Source: Cucumis sativus
Lineage: Eukaryota > Streptophyta > Magnoliopsida > Cucurbitales > Cucurbitaceae
Direction of reading: 5' to 3'
Assembly: GCF_000004075.3 (NCBI RefSeq)
Contig: NC_026660.2
Span: 29,887,498 to 29,951,497 of the forward strand
Length of the DNA: 64,000 bases
Below the pieces are notes generated by a model. That model ran no database searches. It was not told the DNA's origin and worked only from the letters and a program-made list of their open reading frames with translations. Below, in pieces: positions 62,926 through 64,000 of the stretch. The position numbers and the translations under genes are program-made. The first letter of the stretch is position 1; each line of letters begins with the position of its first letter.

Positions 62926-64000
62926 GTACGCATTAAGATTATTCATTCAAACCCATTTAGAGAAGTTGCTTGGAAAATTGGATTTGATGTTACTGATTCT
63001 GATTGCCGAGAAGTTTTGCTTGCATTGTTTCATGAATATGCATGAGTATTTGTTGCATAAGTTTTATGAAACTGCCCATCTATTCTGGTATGTTTGAAGA
63101 GCGAGCCATTGGTTGAAAAAATCACGTTTTAGTTGTGCATTCATGGTATCCCTCTTATGAATATGATCATATTAATGATTCTATGAGACTTTCTACTTTT
63201 ATAGCATCCAACTCAGCCTTCTGTTTGGCATAGGTTTGATATTATTTATCAACTCAGTCTTCCCTCTCCCAAGTACCACGAACTAACATATACAAAAAAG
63301 GATACTCCCCCTCCGACTTTGTCTCTCTCTCTTTTGGCATCCAGTATCCCAACTCATGCCCATTATGCAATCTCAAAATCTTGTTGACAGTAGATTCTTC
63401 AAAATTATTACATTCAAGCCAACTCCCTCTCTGAGGCGGTACCATTTTCTAATAAATGGTCTATTAATAAAACATGCTAATTATATGAATCTTTTAGATA
63501 GAACGGAAGAAGGATTTTTTTTTTCCTTTTGTTTTTAATGAAAGGGTAGATACTTCGGACTTGGTTCATTTGAAGACTTCTACTTGGTGTATCACCTACA
63601 CTTTTGCAATAATGATTCTCTTGTTTGATTCTGATATGACAATAATCAAAACTCATGTAGATGTAGAGAGGGTGTCTTCAAAGACTATAGACTTTGCAGA
63701 GGAAAATGTTGGGATACCAGTAGGGAAGTATTAAAAATTATTCCTTAGTGATTAGTTGGTAAATTTGTTAGAAGTGAATGGTTATAGACGGAGTCAGGGA
63801 ACAGAATGTAGGCAAATTTTAAGAGAATGTAGGCAAATTTTAAGAGAATGTAGATGTCTCGGAGTGCTTAGAACTTCATAAATTTTTCTAACGTTAATAG
63901 CATATTTCCATTAGTTCTGCTCCTGAGCAGAAGTACTATACAGTTATTGTTTAGTCATGGGAAGATATTGTACAAATAAAAATTAGAAGAGCGTAGAAGG
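62926..64000 (+). other. Start of intron 1 of the channel gene
   Basis: No EF-hand coding exon recognised. A 21-base unit, AATGTAGGCAAATTTTAAGAG, occurs twice in tandem near 63,806-63,848. Confidence 0.6.

Overview
This is nuclear DNA of a eudicot plant. Genes are split by AT-rich GT-AG introns, intergenic DNA is AT-rich with TA microsatellites, and the gene set (MEI2-like protein, X8/GPI protein, GBF-interacting protein, two-pore K+ channel) is plant-typical. A cucurbit-like genome is my impression only; nothing in the sequence proves it.

Left part (1-13,400): a cluster of single-exon genes for acidic, coiled-coil-rich proteins that I cannot assign to a named family. Four copies are open on + (136-1188, 2834-3673, 4659-5465, 6594-8006). 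The first two are a recent tandem duplication with a decayed pentatricopeptide-repeat (PPR) fragment between them. Two further copies lie head to tail on the minus strand at about 12,000-13,390 and are broken by frameshifts and stops. The ribosomal protein eL32 gene (9122-10,910) sits inside this cluster.

Central part (14,770-37,100): a 12-exon MEI2-like RNA-binding protein gene (16,161-20,895, +), a 6-exon SCP1-like small phosphatase gene (23,768-27,955, +), a repeat-rich spacer with tRNA-derived SINE heads and purine tracts, and a 4-exon secreted X8-domain, probably GPI-anchored protein gene (33,780-32,353, -).

Right part (37,100-64,000): a 10-exon GBF-interacting-protein-1-like gene (37,396-44,186, +), coatomer zeta (48,711-45,594, -), a pterin-4a-carbinolamine dehydratase gene (52,204-50,603, -), PDCD5 (55,224-58,639, +) whose introns carry two Au-type SINEs and a miniature LTR element, and the 5' exon of a two-pore K+ channel gene (61,796 onward, +) that runs off the window.

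The recognised genes are unrelated housekeeping and regulatory genes, not one pathway. Exon junctions were worked out by hand from GT/AG sites, reading phase and family conservation; every proposed exon set sums to an intact frame. The least explained part is the lineage-restricted-looking coiled-coil cluster, with its 12-bp coding minisatellite, 3'-end frameshifts and decayed inverted copies. I found no evidence of a wholly new kind of system.
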